Under the pieces are notes generated by a model, which was not told the origin of the DNA, did no database searches, and saw only the letters and a list, made by a program, of their open reading frames with translations. 5,491 bases of DNA from an uncultured Clostridia bacterium. GTDB lineage: Bacteria; Bacillota; Clostridia; Oscillospirales; CAG-272. The translations under genes and the position numbers were made by a program. The DNA is taken from the NCBI GenBank assembly GCA_937893945.1, contig CALCTA010000114.1:1-5491 (forward strand), in the 5' to 3' direction. Each line of letters begins with the position of its first letter. Positions within the stretch are counted from its first letter, which is position 1. Positions 1 to 4,817 of this stretch are shown here, piece by piece.

Positions 1-27
1 GCTTGTCTTACTTGACTTAATGTTACG

Positions 28-165
28 TTTGACCTCTCCGTCTGCATACGCATCCACCTCTCCTGAAAGGAGAGGCTTTAAGTAAGATTACGCTAAGAGG
101 GATCTACACTAACAGAAAGGCTCTCCTTTTAGGAGAGCTGGCGGTTTGTACGCCTGAGAGGTCTA
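28..165. repeat. Inverted pair of MITE-like repeat ends
   Basis: Two related units face each other. The left unit, read on the minus strand from 77 to 28, and the right unit, read on the plus strand from 119 to 165, share the same order: an 8-bp hairpin with a three-base loop (arms 57-64/68-75 and 120-127/131-138), then a 'TGG...' stretch, then GAGAGGTC. The right unit continues to ATCCCTC at 188-194, which resembles the inner edge of the right arm of the element at 4534-4704. A 9-bp inverted repeat (97-105 with 186-194) also spans the right unit. I read this as decayed or abutting copies of one non-coding palindromic element family. No transposase gene is present. Confidence 0.5.
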
Positions 166-201
166 AGACACCCAAACTCCGAGCGAGATCCCTCGGTCGT
201 G

Positions 202-226
202 GGCGAGCCACTCCCTCGCCTTTTTT
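202..226 (+). terminator. Putative rho-independent terminator
   Basis: A 6-bp GC-rich stem (GGCGAG at 202-207 with CTCGCC at 215-220, seven-base loop) is followed directly by six T residues at 221-226. This is the canonical intrinsic terminator layout and would end a plus-strand transcript entering from the left. It lies inside a repeat cluster, so it may be carried by a repeat rather than belong to a specific gene. Confidence 0.45.
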
Positions 227-249
227 CGCCTACCTCGGTCGAAAAAAGG
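219..249. repeat. 10-bp inverted repeat with T6/A6 arms
   Basis: The arms at 219-228 and 240-249 are perfectly complementary over 10 bp around an 11-base loop. The left arm uses the T-run of the terminator-like hairpin at 202-226, so the two structures cannot both form fully. This could make termination depend on folding, or could simply be repeat structure. No function is known. Confidence 0.5.
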
Positions 250-395
250 TTCGACGCCGCGGCGGTTGTTAACATATCACCTCATCTTACCAACATCTCG
301 CCGCTCCGCTCAGGATGACCTGCTCTGATGGGGTGCAGTTGTTATTTTAAGGGTTTTAGGACAGTCAATTTGCGAAGCAAATATGGACGCACGGT

Positions 396-498
396 CCCTA
401 CAGGTCTAATCGTTACTTTAATATTTGCCTGTAGGGGAGGGGTTTCCCCTCCCGCCAAAATGGGGCAAAATAAACGGGAGGCGAAACGCCTCCCCTAC
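396..498. repeat. Nested palindromic repeat element
   Basis: Two 24-base arms (431-454 and 475-498) are inverted repeats of each other with two mismatches, separated by 20 bases. Each arm is itself a hairpin: an 8-bp stem with a three-base loop (gggagggg/cccctccc on the left, gggaggcg/cgcctccc on the right). In addition, 396-404 (ccctacagg) is the exact reverse complement of 428-436, so the left arm has a third possible partner. Elements beginning 'gtagggg' and ending 'cccctac' are, from memory, common in gut clostridial genomes. It is non-coding and I see no target-site duplication. Confidence 0.65.
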
Positions 499-522
499 AA
501 AATTAAATATGAAAATCTGTAT

Positions 523-541
523 GGGAGGGTATTATCCTCCC
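523..541 (-). terminator. Weak terminator-like hairpin after methyltransferase
   Basis: Just past the methyltransferase stop codon on the minus strand, a 6-bp stem (GGGAGG with CCTCCC, seven-base loop) is followed by an AT-rich but interrupted tract containing one TTTT. It is placed correctly to end the methyltransferase transcript, but the T-tract is poor and the stem sequence resembles the neighbouring repeat. The call is tentative. Confidence 0.35.
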
Positions 542-543
542 GC

Positions 544-1332
544 TTATTCTTTTCTGAAAATATCCAAAATGTGATTTGTCGCGCCGATCATATCCGCGCG
601 CTCGCAGATGCTGAGATGGTAATCTATAAAGATCTCAAATACCTCGTCGCTCATTTCATCCACACAACCGCGCATAAAATGCGTAAGCATATCCGTACCC
701 ACGTAATGCAGACGTGAAACCTTGAAATGCGACATAAGAGCGTCTATATCTTCTTTGCGATGAAGCTGAAATATATCCTCGGGCAGAGAAAAGCATTTGT
801 ACGAGCGCAGATCTATTTTGTTTTTTGCTATAGTATCAAGTATCATATTTCTGCCGAAGCAATATTGATATACCGTCAGATCACTGTTACAGTATGCCGA
901 GAAGATTATTCCACCCCTTTTGGTTACTCGGAGCGCCTCTGAAAGCGCAGATAATTGATCTTCTTCGGTATATAGATGATACATCGGACCGAGCAAAAGC
1001 GTTACGTCGTATGCCTCGGACTCAATGAAAGAAAGATCCGTTGCATCTCCTTGAAAAATGCTTACATTTTCGCCTGTGAGAGTGTTTTCCTTAAACACCT
1101 CTATATTCTTTTCAACAAGCTCGACGGCGGTTACGTCATAGCCCTTCCTTGCAAAATAATGAGAATATCTTCCCGTAGCCGCGCCAATTTCTATTATCTT
1201 CATACCGGGGGAGAGATATTTTTCTACATACTTCAGGGTAGTGATAAATTCTACAGCACCGTGCTTTGAAGAAAAGCGCTCGTTTTCGTTGTAGCTTGAG
1301 TAGTGGTTTTTGATCACTTCAATTCTTTCCAT
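544..1332 (-). CDS. Class I SAM-dependent methyltransferase (substrate unknown)
   Basis: This 262-residue cytoplasmic protein has the Rossmann-type methyltransferase core. The SAM-binding motif I is IIEIGAATGRYSHYFA at about 46-61 (E48, G50, G54). The acidic residue ending strand 2 is E71 in VTAVELVEKN, and the adenine-contact motif is GDATDL at 95-100 (D96). YDVTLLLGPMYHL at 108-120 is the post-motif strand with a family-typical GPMYHL. No DNA- or RNA-binding domain is evident, so the substrate cannot be read from sequence; rRNA, a small molecule or a drug are all possible. The start at 1332 is well supported by AAGGAGG at 1341-1347, eight bases upstream. The gene is monocistronic here and divergent from the gph-rimO-pgsA operon. 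It sits behind a leader peptide and intrinsic terminator, which suggests expression induced by slowed translation; that is inference. Methyltransferase fold: high confidence. Role: unknown. Confidence 0.88.
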   Translation of the reverse strand: MERIEVIKNHYSSYNENERFSSKHGAVEFITTLKYVEKYLSPGMKIIEIGAATGRYSHYFARKGYDVTAVELVEKNIEVFKENTLTGENVSIFQGDATDLSFIESEAYDVTLLLGPMYHLYTEEDQLSALSEALRVTKRGGIIFSAYCNSDLTVYQYCFGRNMILDTIAKNKIDLRSYKCFSLPEDIFQLHRKEDIDALMSHFKVSRLHYVGTDMLTHFMRGCVDEMSDEVFEIFIDYHLSICERADMIGATNHILDIFRKE

Positions 1333-1351
1333 TTCTTCTTCCTCCTTAAAT

Positions 1352-1385
1352 AAAAAATACAGCCCTCAAACAATAAGGGCTGTAT
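1352..1385 (-). terminator. Attenuator terminator upstream of methyltransferase
   Basis: On the minus strand, a perfect 10-bp stem (ATACAGCCCT, 1385 to 1376, with AGGGCTGTAT, 1366 to 1357) closes a nine-base loop. The end of the 3' arm and the bases after it give six consecutive T residues (1357 to 1352). It lies 27 bases after the leader peptide stop codon and just upstream of the methyltransferase ribosome binding site. It should therefore stop transcription before the gene unless its 5' arm is captured by another pairing. An intrinsic terminator inside a 5' leader is the hallmark of attenuation. Confidence 0.85.
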
Positions 1386-1472
1386 GTTGAACCAAAATTA
1401 ACGGCAAATAAATTTAATTATACCGATCTTGAGAACGACGATACGAGCCCGACGTGCTCCAATAAGGGAAGC
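1376..1472 (-). promoter_or_regulatory. Candidate antiterminator and competing leader hairpins
   Basis: The leader RNA (minus strand) contains segments that can pair in mutually exclusive ways. Segment 1 is GCUUCC (1472-1467), segment 2 is GGAGC (1460-1456), segment 3 is GGGCUCGUAU (1450-1441), and segment 4 is the 5' arm of the terminator (1385-1376). Segments 1 and 2 can pair (5 bp with one bulge), segments 2 and 3 can pair (GAGC with GCUC), and segments 3 and 4 can pair over 9 bp with one bulged C. The 3:4 pairing would destroy the terminator. Segments 1-3 lie within leader codons 18-28, so a ribosome halted around codons 19-22 would mask segment 2 and favour 3:4 antitermination. The pairings are visible by eye; the switching model is inference and no folding energy was calculated. 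Confidence 0.55.
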
Positions 1473-1524
1473 TTACGCCGCGCGAGATAACGAACATATT
1501 GGGTGTGCTCATATATCTGATCAT
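1414..1524 (-). CDS. 36-residue regulatory leader peptide
   Basis: This short ORF opens with ATG at 1524, preceded by AGAGGT (1536-1531) with good spacing, and ends with TAA at 1416-1414. It sits about 28 bases downstream of the expected transcription start of a consensus promoter and ends 28 bases before the attenuator hairpin. The peptide begins MIRYMSTPNMF, contains RGVSFPYW at residues 15-22, and ends in a polar, basic tail with R29, R30 and R34. A second in-frame Met at residue 5 lacks its own ribosome binding site. There is no run of a single amino acid, so classical amino acid attenuation is unlikely. A peptide that senses ribosome stalling, as in erm- or ABC-F-type resistance leaders, fits better. 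I do not recognise the sequence. It could alternatively be a small functional protein, but its position strongly suggests a cis-acting role. Confidence 0.72.
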   Translation of the reverse strand: MIRYMSTPNMFVISRGVSFPYWSTSGSYRRSQDRYN

Positions 1525-1558
1525 CGTACTACCTCTTCAAAATTAAAAAGTTTTGTTA

Positions 1559-1587
1559 ATTATAGCACCGCAGATGAGGATTGTCAA
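1559..1587 (-). promoter_or_regulatory. Consensus sigma-A promoter for leader/methyltransferase
   Basis: Read on the minus strand, a perfect -35 box TTGACA (1587-1582) and a perfect -10 box TATAAT (1564-1559) are separated by exactly 17 bp. An AT-rich tract directly upstream (about 1588-1608) could act as an UP element. Initiation would fall near 1552. Such a strong, apparently constitutive promoter in front of a leader terminator implies that control comes after initiation. Confidence 0.9.
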
Positions 1588-1652
1588 TAGTAAATTTAAA
1601 ATTATTACAGAAACAAGTGAGCAGTCGGGCAAAATAATGCATCAAAGCATCG

Positions 1653-1681
1653 TTGACATATTGCGAATAATGTGATATAAT
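1653..1681 (+). promoter_or_regulatory. Consensus sigma-A promoter for gph-rimO-pgsA operon
   Basis: TTGACA at 1653-1658 and TATAAT at 1676-1681 are both perfect, with a 17-bp spacer. Transcription would start near 1688, giving a short 5' leader of about 27 bases before the phosphatase start codon at 1715. The -35 boxes of this promoter and the divergent one are about 65 bp apart. I see no clear operator palindrome between them. Confidence 0.88.
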
Positions 1682-1714
1682 ATTATGAGGAATACTATGA
1701 GGTAGGACGCGCGT

Positions 1715-2377
1715 ATGATTATAAAAGATAAAAAGCTTTTAATATTTGACCTTGACGGAACTATTGCAGATACGCTTTACAGCATCCGCGATGCCGTAAA
1801 TATGTGTATGGAGCATTTCGGCTTCGAGAAGAGAAGCTACTCCGAGGTAAGAGCCGCCGTGGGTAACGGAGCGCGCTTGCTTATCCTTCGCTCAATTCCT
1901 GCCGAGGTAGCAGAGGACGTCGAGAGGGCAGAGGAGATATACAAATATTTTCAGACCTGCTACGGTATCACCTACAACCGCATTGACGGCTGCTACGAGG
2001 GAATGTACGAGGCTATGACCGAGCTTCACGCGCGAGGCTACACGCTTGCGGTGCTCTCAAACAAGCCTGATGCTTACGTTAAGGGAATAATCTCTTCACT
2101 CTTTGACGAGGGCGTTATCCCGATAGCTATGGGTGAGACAGATCTGCCGAGAAAGCCTGATCCCACCGCTCCCTTGCTTATCGCAAGCGAGCTTGGCGCA
2201 GAGCCTTGGCAGTGCGCCTTTATCGGAGACAGCGAGGTGGATATCAAGACCGCGCAGAATGCGGGAATGACGGCAGTTGCGGTGTCATGGGGCTTTAGAG
2301 ATAGAGAGGATCTGCTTGCGACCTGCCCCGACGTGCTTATCGACAGCCCATCAGAGCTTGCGGCACTCTTTGAATAA
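1715..2377 (+). CDS. gph: HAD-family phosphatase, phosphoglycolate phosphatase-like
   Basis: A 220-residue haloacid dehalogenase superfamily hydrolase, predicted to remove phosphate from a small phosphorylated metabolite in the cytoplasm. All four HAD motifs are present. Motif I is FDLDGT at 11-16, with D12 the expected nucleophile and D14 the acid/base. Motif II is VLSNK with S115, motif III is RKPDP with K147, and motif IV is GDSEVD with D172 and D176 binding magnesium. A helical cap lies between motifs I and II (about 20-100), as in the Gph/PpaX group. Substrate specificity within this group cannot be read from sequence, so gph is a best guess; pyrophosphatase PpaX or a nucleotidase are alternatives. 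The start ATG has only a modest ribosome binding site (AGGTAGGA, 1700-1707). It is the first gene of the apparent operon, 44 bp ahead of rimO. Confidence 0.85.
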   Translation: MIIKDKKLLIFDLDGTIADTLYSIRDAVNMCMEHFGFEKRSYSEVRAAVGNGARLLILRSIPAEVAEDVERAEEIYKYFQTCYGITYNRIDGCYEGMYEAMTELHARGYTLAVLSNKPDAYVKGIISSLFDEGVIPIAMGETDLPRKPDPTAPLLIASELGAEPWQCAFIGDSEVDIKTAQNAGMTAVAVSWGFRDREDLLATCPDVLIDSPSELAALFE

Positions 2378-2421
2378 GAAAGGCTTAAAAAGAAAGATTT
2401 TTGAAAGGTTAGATGTAAAAA

Positions 2422-3768
2422 ATGAAGGTTGGATTTGTTTCGCTCGGATGTCCGAAAAATCAGCTTGACACCGAGGTAATGCTCCACGAGGTAGCTACCG
2501 CGGGATATGAGATAACCCCCGAGGAGACCGAGGCGGACGTTGTTATAATCAACACCTGCGGATTTATAGAAAGCGCAAAAAAAGAGGCTATAGAAAACAT
2601 ACTTGACATCGCTTGGCTCAAGAAGAACAGAACTCTCAAGGCGATAATCGTTACGGGTTGCCTTGCCGAGAGATATCGCGAGAGCATCCTTGAGGAATTT
2701 CCCGAGGTCGATGCGGTGCTCGGTGTTGGAAGCATACACAACATCGTTGAGGCTATTGAGGCGGTTACGGTCAACAAAAAGAAGGGCTCAAAGAGAAAAT
2801 ACAGCTCGTTTGAAGATAAAGAGACGGTGCGCCTTGGCGGAGACCGCGTGCTGACCACGCCCGAATACAGTGCGTATATCAAGATAGCAGAGGGTTGCGA
2901 CAACAGATGCGCTTACTGTGCTATCCCTTCAATAAGAGGAAAATTCAGAAGCAGGCAGCTTGAGGATATAGTTGAGGAGGCAAAGCAGCTTGAGGCTCTT
3001 GGTGTGCGCGAGCTTAACGTGGTCGCTCAGGACATCACGAGATACGGACTTGATCTCTACGGTGAGTACAGCCTCGCAAGGCTTCTCCGCGCTATCACAG
3101 ACGCTACGAGCATTCCGTGGATAAGACTTCTTTACTGCTATCCCGATAAGATAACCGACGAGCTTGTTGCCGAAATAAGAGATAACGACAGAATACTTAA
3201 ATATATAGACCTACCTATCCAGCACATAAGCGACAATATGCTCAAGGCGATGAACCGCCACGGAGACAGCGCAATGGTGCGCTCGGTCATAGCGAAGCTT
3301 CGCCGAGAGATACCTGACATCGTCATCAGAACCACCTTTATAGTAGGCTTCCCGGGAGAGACCGAGGAGGATTTTGAAGAGCTTTGCGAGTTCGTTAAGG
3401 AAACTAAGTTCGAGCATCTCGGTGTGTTCCCGTATTCTCGCGAGGAGGACACCCCCGCGTATGACTTTGACGGTCAGATAGATGAGCAGATAAAGCAGGA
3501 CAGAGCAGATATCATTATGCGCGAGCAGCTTGATATAAACACCGCTAATAACGAAAAAATGGTCGGAAAGACCATCACGGTTCTCTGCGAGGACTACGAT
3601 CCTGTCGCAAGGGTGCATTTCGGCAGAAGCGCCGCTGACGCTCCCGAGATAGACGGCAAGGTATATTTCAGAGCGGAGACGAGAATAGCCCCCGGCTCAT
3701 TCGTTAAGGTCAAGGTGAGAGAGGTTCTCGACTACGACCTTATGGGAAGAGCCATTACACAAAATTGA
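2422..3768 (+). CDS. rimO: Ribosomal protein S12 methylthiotransferase RimO
   Basis: A 448-residue radical-SAM enzyme that adds a methylthio group to the conserved aspartate of ribosomal protein S12. The N-terminal methylthiotransferase domain (about 1-120) opens with VGFVSLGCPKNQLDTE and carries the three cysteines for one iron-sulfur cluster: C10, C46 (NTCGF) and C80 (TGC). The radical-SAM core (about 145-375) has the CxxxCxxC motif at C159, C163 and C166 (EGCDNRCAYCAIPSIRG). A C-terminal TRAM domain follows (about 380-446). The SLGCPKN start and the CAIPSIRG segment favour RimO over the tRNA-modifying paralogue MiaB. Length is normal for the family. The ribosome binding site is unusual: AAAGG at 2404-2408 is 13 bases from ATG 2422 but only four from an ATG-TAA mini-ORF at 2413-2418. 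The stop is 15 bp before pgsA; rimO next to pgsA is a known arrangement in Firmicutes. Confidence 0.96.
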   Translation: MKVGFVSLGCPKNQLDTEVMLHEVATAGYEITPEETEADVVIINTCGFIESAKKEAIENILDIAWLKKNRTLKAIIVTGCLAERYRESILEEFPEVDAVLGVGSIHNIVEAIEAVTVNKKKGSKRKYSSFEDKETVRLGGDRVLTTPEYSAYIKIAEGCDNRCAYCAIPSIRGKFRSRQLEDIVEEAKQLEALGVRELNVVAQDITRYGLDLYGEYSLARLLRAITDATSIPWIRLLYCYPDKITDELVAEIRDNDRILKYIDLPIQHISDNMLKAMNRHGDSAMVRSVIAKLRREIPDIVIRTTFIVGFPGETEEDFEELCEFVKETKFEHLGVFPYSREEDTPAYDFDGQIDEQIKQDRADIIMREQLDINTANNEKMVGKTITVLCEDYDPVARVHFGRSAADAPEIDGKVYFRAETRIAPGSFVKVKVREVLDYDLMGRAITQN

Positions 3769-3783
3769 TTTTTGGAGGGAATT

Positions 3784-4416
3784 ATGGCGAAAATGAATCT
3801 TCCTAACAGACTGACGGTGCTTCGTATGTGCCTCGTGCCTATAATACTTGTAGTTGGTTTTATCCCCACAAGCGGAGCTTGGTGGTACATTACCTCTACT
3901 ATCTGCGCCGCGCTCTTTATCGGTGCGTCGGTAACAGATATGCTTGACGGAAAGATCGCGAGAAAGAACAATCTCGTTACCGATTTTGGTAAATTTATGG
4001 ATCCCGTTGCCGATAAGTTTATGGTAATAGGCGCGATGTTCGTTCTGCTTTACAGATTTAATAATCTCACACTCCCTCTGATGCTCTCGCTTATCGTTAT
4101 AGTATTCCGCGAGCTTGCGGTTACCTCTATGCGACTTGTAGCGTCATCGGGCAAGGGAGTAGTTCTTGCGGCGAATTATCTTGGTAAGCTCAAGACGGTG
4201 TCGCAGATAGTCGCTATCTCTACTATCTTCCTTGAGCCCGTGCTTCAGTATGTGATCAAGCTTATTGTAGAGGCGGTAAGTGGCGAGAAGCTCTTATGGC
4301 GCGCTGATATCGTACCGCTCTCGTGGATCACTCTCGCTTTCTGCGTGGTAATGACGGTATGGTCGGGACTTAACTACATCATCTCCTATTGGAAATATCT
4401 CGATCCCGAGAAATAA
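3784..4416 (+). CDS. pgsA: Phosphatidylglycerophosphate synthase PgsA
   Basis: A 210-residue integral membrane enzyme, CDP-diacylglycerol-glycerol-3-phosphate 3-phosphatidyltransferase, the committed step of phosphatidylglycerol and cardiolipin synthesis. The complete CDP-alcohol phosphotransferase signature is present: D52, D55-G56, A59-R60, G69, D73 and D77, with family spacing (DGxxARx8GxxxDxxxD). Several hydrophobic segments (about 14-28, 34-50, 79-93, 98-112 and 184-203) match a multi-pass protein, and the opening NLPNRLTVLR is typical of PgsA. ATG 3784 is chosen because GGAGG at 3774-3778 is five bases upstream. A TTG at 3772 overlaps that ribosome binding site, and ATG 3793 is possible but too distant. 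The gene ends in three tandem in-frame stops, TAA TGA TAA (4414-4422). It is the last gene of the operon; the cinA-recA genes that follow pgsA in many Firmicutes are absent here. Confidence 0.95.
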   Translation: MAKMNLPNRLTVLRMCLVPIILVVGFIPTSGAWWYITSTICAALFIGASVTDMLDGKIARKNNLVTDFGKFMDPVADKFMVIGAMFVLLYRFNNLTLPLMLSLIVIVFRELAVTSMRLVASSGKGVVLAANYLGKLKTVSQIVAISTIFLEPVLQYVIKLIVEAVSGEKLLWRADIVPLSWITLAFCVVMTVWSGLNYIISYWKYLDPEK

Positions 4417-4481
4417 TGATAACAAAAAATGCGGACTCTTCTCCTTGCATTCTTAGCGGAGAAATGACAGGCACATAAATT

Positions 4482-4513
4482 TCGGCAGAGAACTTGTTTT
4501 CTCTGCCGATTTG
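4482..4513 (+). terminator. Terminator-like hairpin after pgsA
   Basis: An 11-bp perfect stem (4482-4492 with 4499-4509) closes a six-base loop, followed by TTTGTGTT. The stem is strong but the T-tract is short and interrupted, so efficiency is uncertain. Its position, 65 bases after pgsA, fits the end of the gph-rimO-pgsA transcript. A weaker stem (4439-4444 with 4458-4463) lies between the gene and this hairpin. Confidence 0.55.
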
Positions 4514-4522
4514 TGTTATAAT
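4494..4522 (+). promoter_or_regulatory. Extended -10 promoter overlapping the pgsA terminator
   Basis: A perfect TATAAT at 4517-4522 is preceded by TGT, giving an extended -10 (TGn). A weak -35 (TTGTTT, 4494-4499, matching the consensus only at TTG) lies 17 bp upstream, in the loop and first stem base of the pgsA terminator hairpin. It would drive transcription through the palindromic element into the acetyltransferase gene, giving a 5' leader of about 290 bases. Confidence 0.55.
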
Positions 4523-4533
4523 GGGACTAACAA

Positions 4534-4704
4534 AAAGCCTCCCTTGTGTAAAGGGAGGTGGCAGCCGAAGGCTGACGGAGGGATTGGTTCTGTTATTAAT
4601 TAAAGTATCAATGCACGAACTCAAAGAGTTCGTGACGCGTCGCAAGCGACGCTACAATCCCTCAGTCGCTAACGCGACAGCTCCCTTTACACAAGGGAGC
4701 CTTT
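4534..4704. mobile_element. MITE-like palindromic element, 171 bp
   Basis: The element has long imperfect terminal inverted repeats of about 50 bases. The left arm runs from AAAGCCTCCC inward to GGAGGGATT (ending 4585). The right arm mirrors it from AATCCCTC (4656) to GGGAGCCTTT (4704). Six hairpins are visible: 4538-4545/4551-4558, 4562-4566/4570-4574, 4614-4622/4626-4634 (9 bp perfect), 4637-4643/4646-4652, 4665-4669/4674-4678 and 4680-4687/4693-4700. It has no coding capacity and no transposase, so if mobile it would need an enzyme acting in trans. From memory, elements starting 'gcctcccttgtgtaaagggaggtg' are very common in gut Clostridia. I see no clear target-site duplication. One reading frame is open across it and merges with the acetyltransferase, which I regard as accidental. 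Confidence 0.75.
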
Positions 4705-4732
4705 GGATGCGCTCGTTCATCTTTAGGGATAT

Positions 4733-4765
4733 GGGCTTTGCCCGATGCCTTTGTAATACAAAGGC
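4733..4765. repeat. Two tandem small hairpins before the GNAT gene
   Basis: A 4-bp hairpin (4733-4736 with 4740-4743, TTT loop) is followed by an 8-bp perfect hairpin (4747-4754 with 4758-4765, three-base loop). They lie between the palindromic element and the acetyltransferase ribosome binding site. No T-run follows, so they are not terminators. They may be another repeat or part of the long 5' leader. Confidence 0.45.
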
Positions 4766-4817
4766 GAAACTTGCGATAAAATGCAAAGATAAAACAAATA
4801 CTACAAGGAGTAATGAT

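Larger units (their letters stand above)
1..543. other. Gene-free repeat-rich intergenic region
   Basis: No open reading frame here has both a ribosome binding site and a recognisable protein. The stretch is a mosaic of short inverted repeats (8-bp hairpins at 57-75 and 120-138, 10-bp arms at 219-249, a nested palindrome at 396-498), a terminator-like hairpin at 202-226 and a 10-bp self-complementary GC core at 255-264. Around 300-318 is a segment reading like the 'ccgctccgctcaggatgac' motif that I recall as a dispersed repeat in gut Clostridia; that is memory, not a search. A small hairpin (368-373 with 377-382) lies just before the 396-498 element. The region separates the 3' end of the methyltransferase gene from whatever lies to the left of the window. 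Confidence 0.6.

Noticed and set aside
328..717. A 129-codon plus-strand open frame across the repeat region and the 3' end of the methyltransferase.
   Set aside because: It translates the nested palindrome at 396-498 and then runs antisense to the methyltransferase. No domain is visible.
1333..1560. A T-box or metabolite riboswitch upstream of the methyltransferase.
   Set aside because: No T-box consensus or recognisable aptamer was seen, and the space between promoter and terminator is largely taken up by a leader ORF with its own ribosome binding site.
2074..2739. A 221-codon minus-strand open frame across gph and rimO.
   Set aside because: It lies antisense to two strongly supported genes, has serine- and leucine-rich low-complexity content typical of antisense translation, and shows no family motif.
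3772..3783. TTG at 3772 as the pgsA start.
   Set aside because: It overlaps the GGAGG ribosome binding site that serves ATG 3784, and the extra residues are not typical of PgsA.
28..4704. The gene block as a composite mobile unit bracketed by related palindromic repeats.
   Set aside because: There is no transposase, integrase or target duplication, the genes inside are core housekeeping genes, and such repeats are scattered widely in these genomes.
4534..4704. A CRISPR array or tandem repeat.
   Set aside because: The repeats are inverted rather than direct, with no regular spacer units and no cas genes nearby.
4494..4817. A 108-residue N-terminal extension of the acetyltransferase in the same open frame.
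   Set aside because: It has no ribosome binding site at 4494, begins inside the terminator hairpin, and translates the palindromic element. The start at 4818 has AAGGAG at proper spacing and the protein then fits a normal GNAT length.
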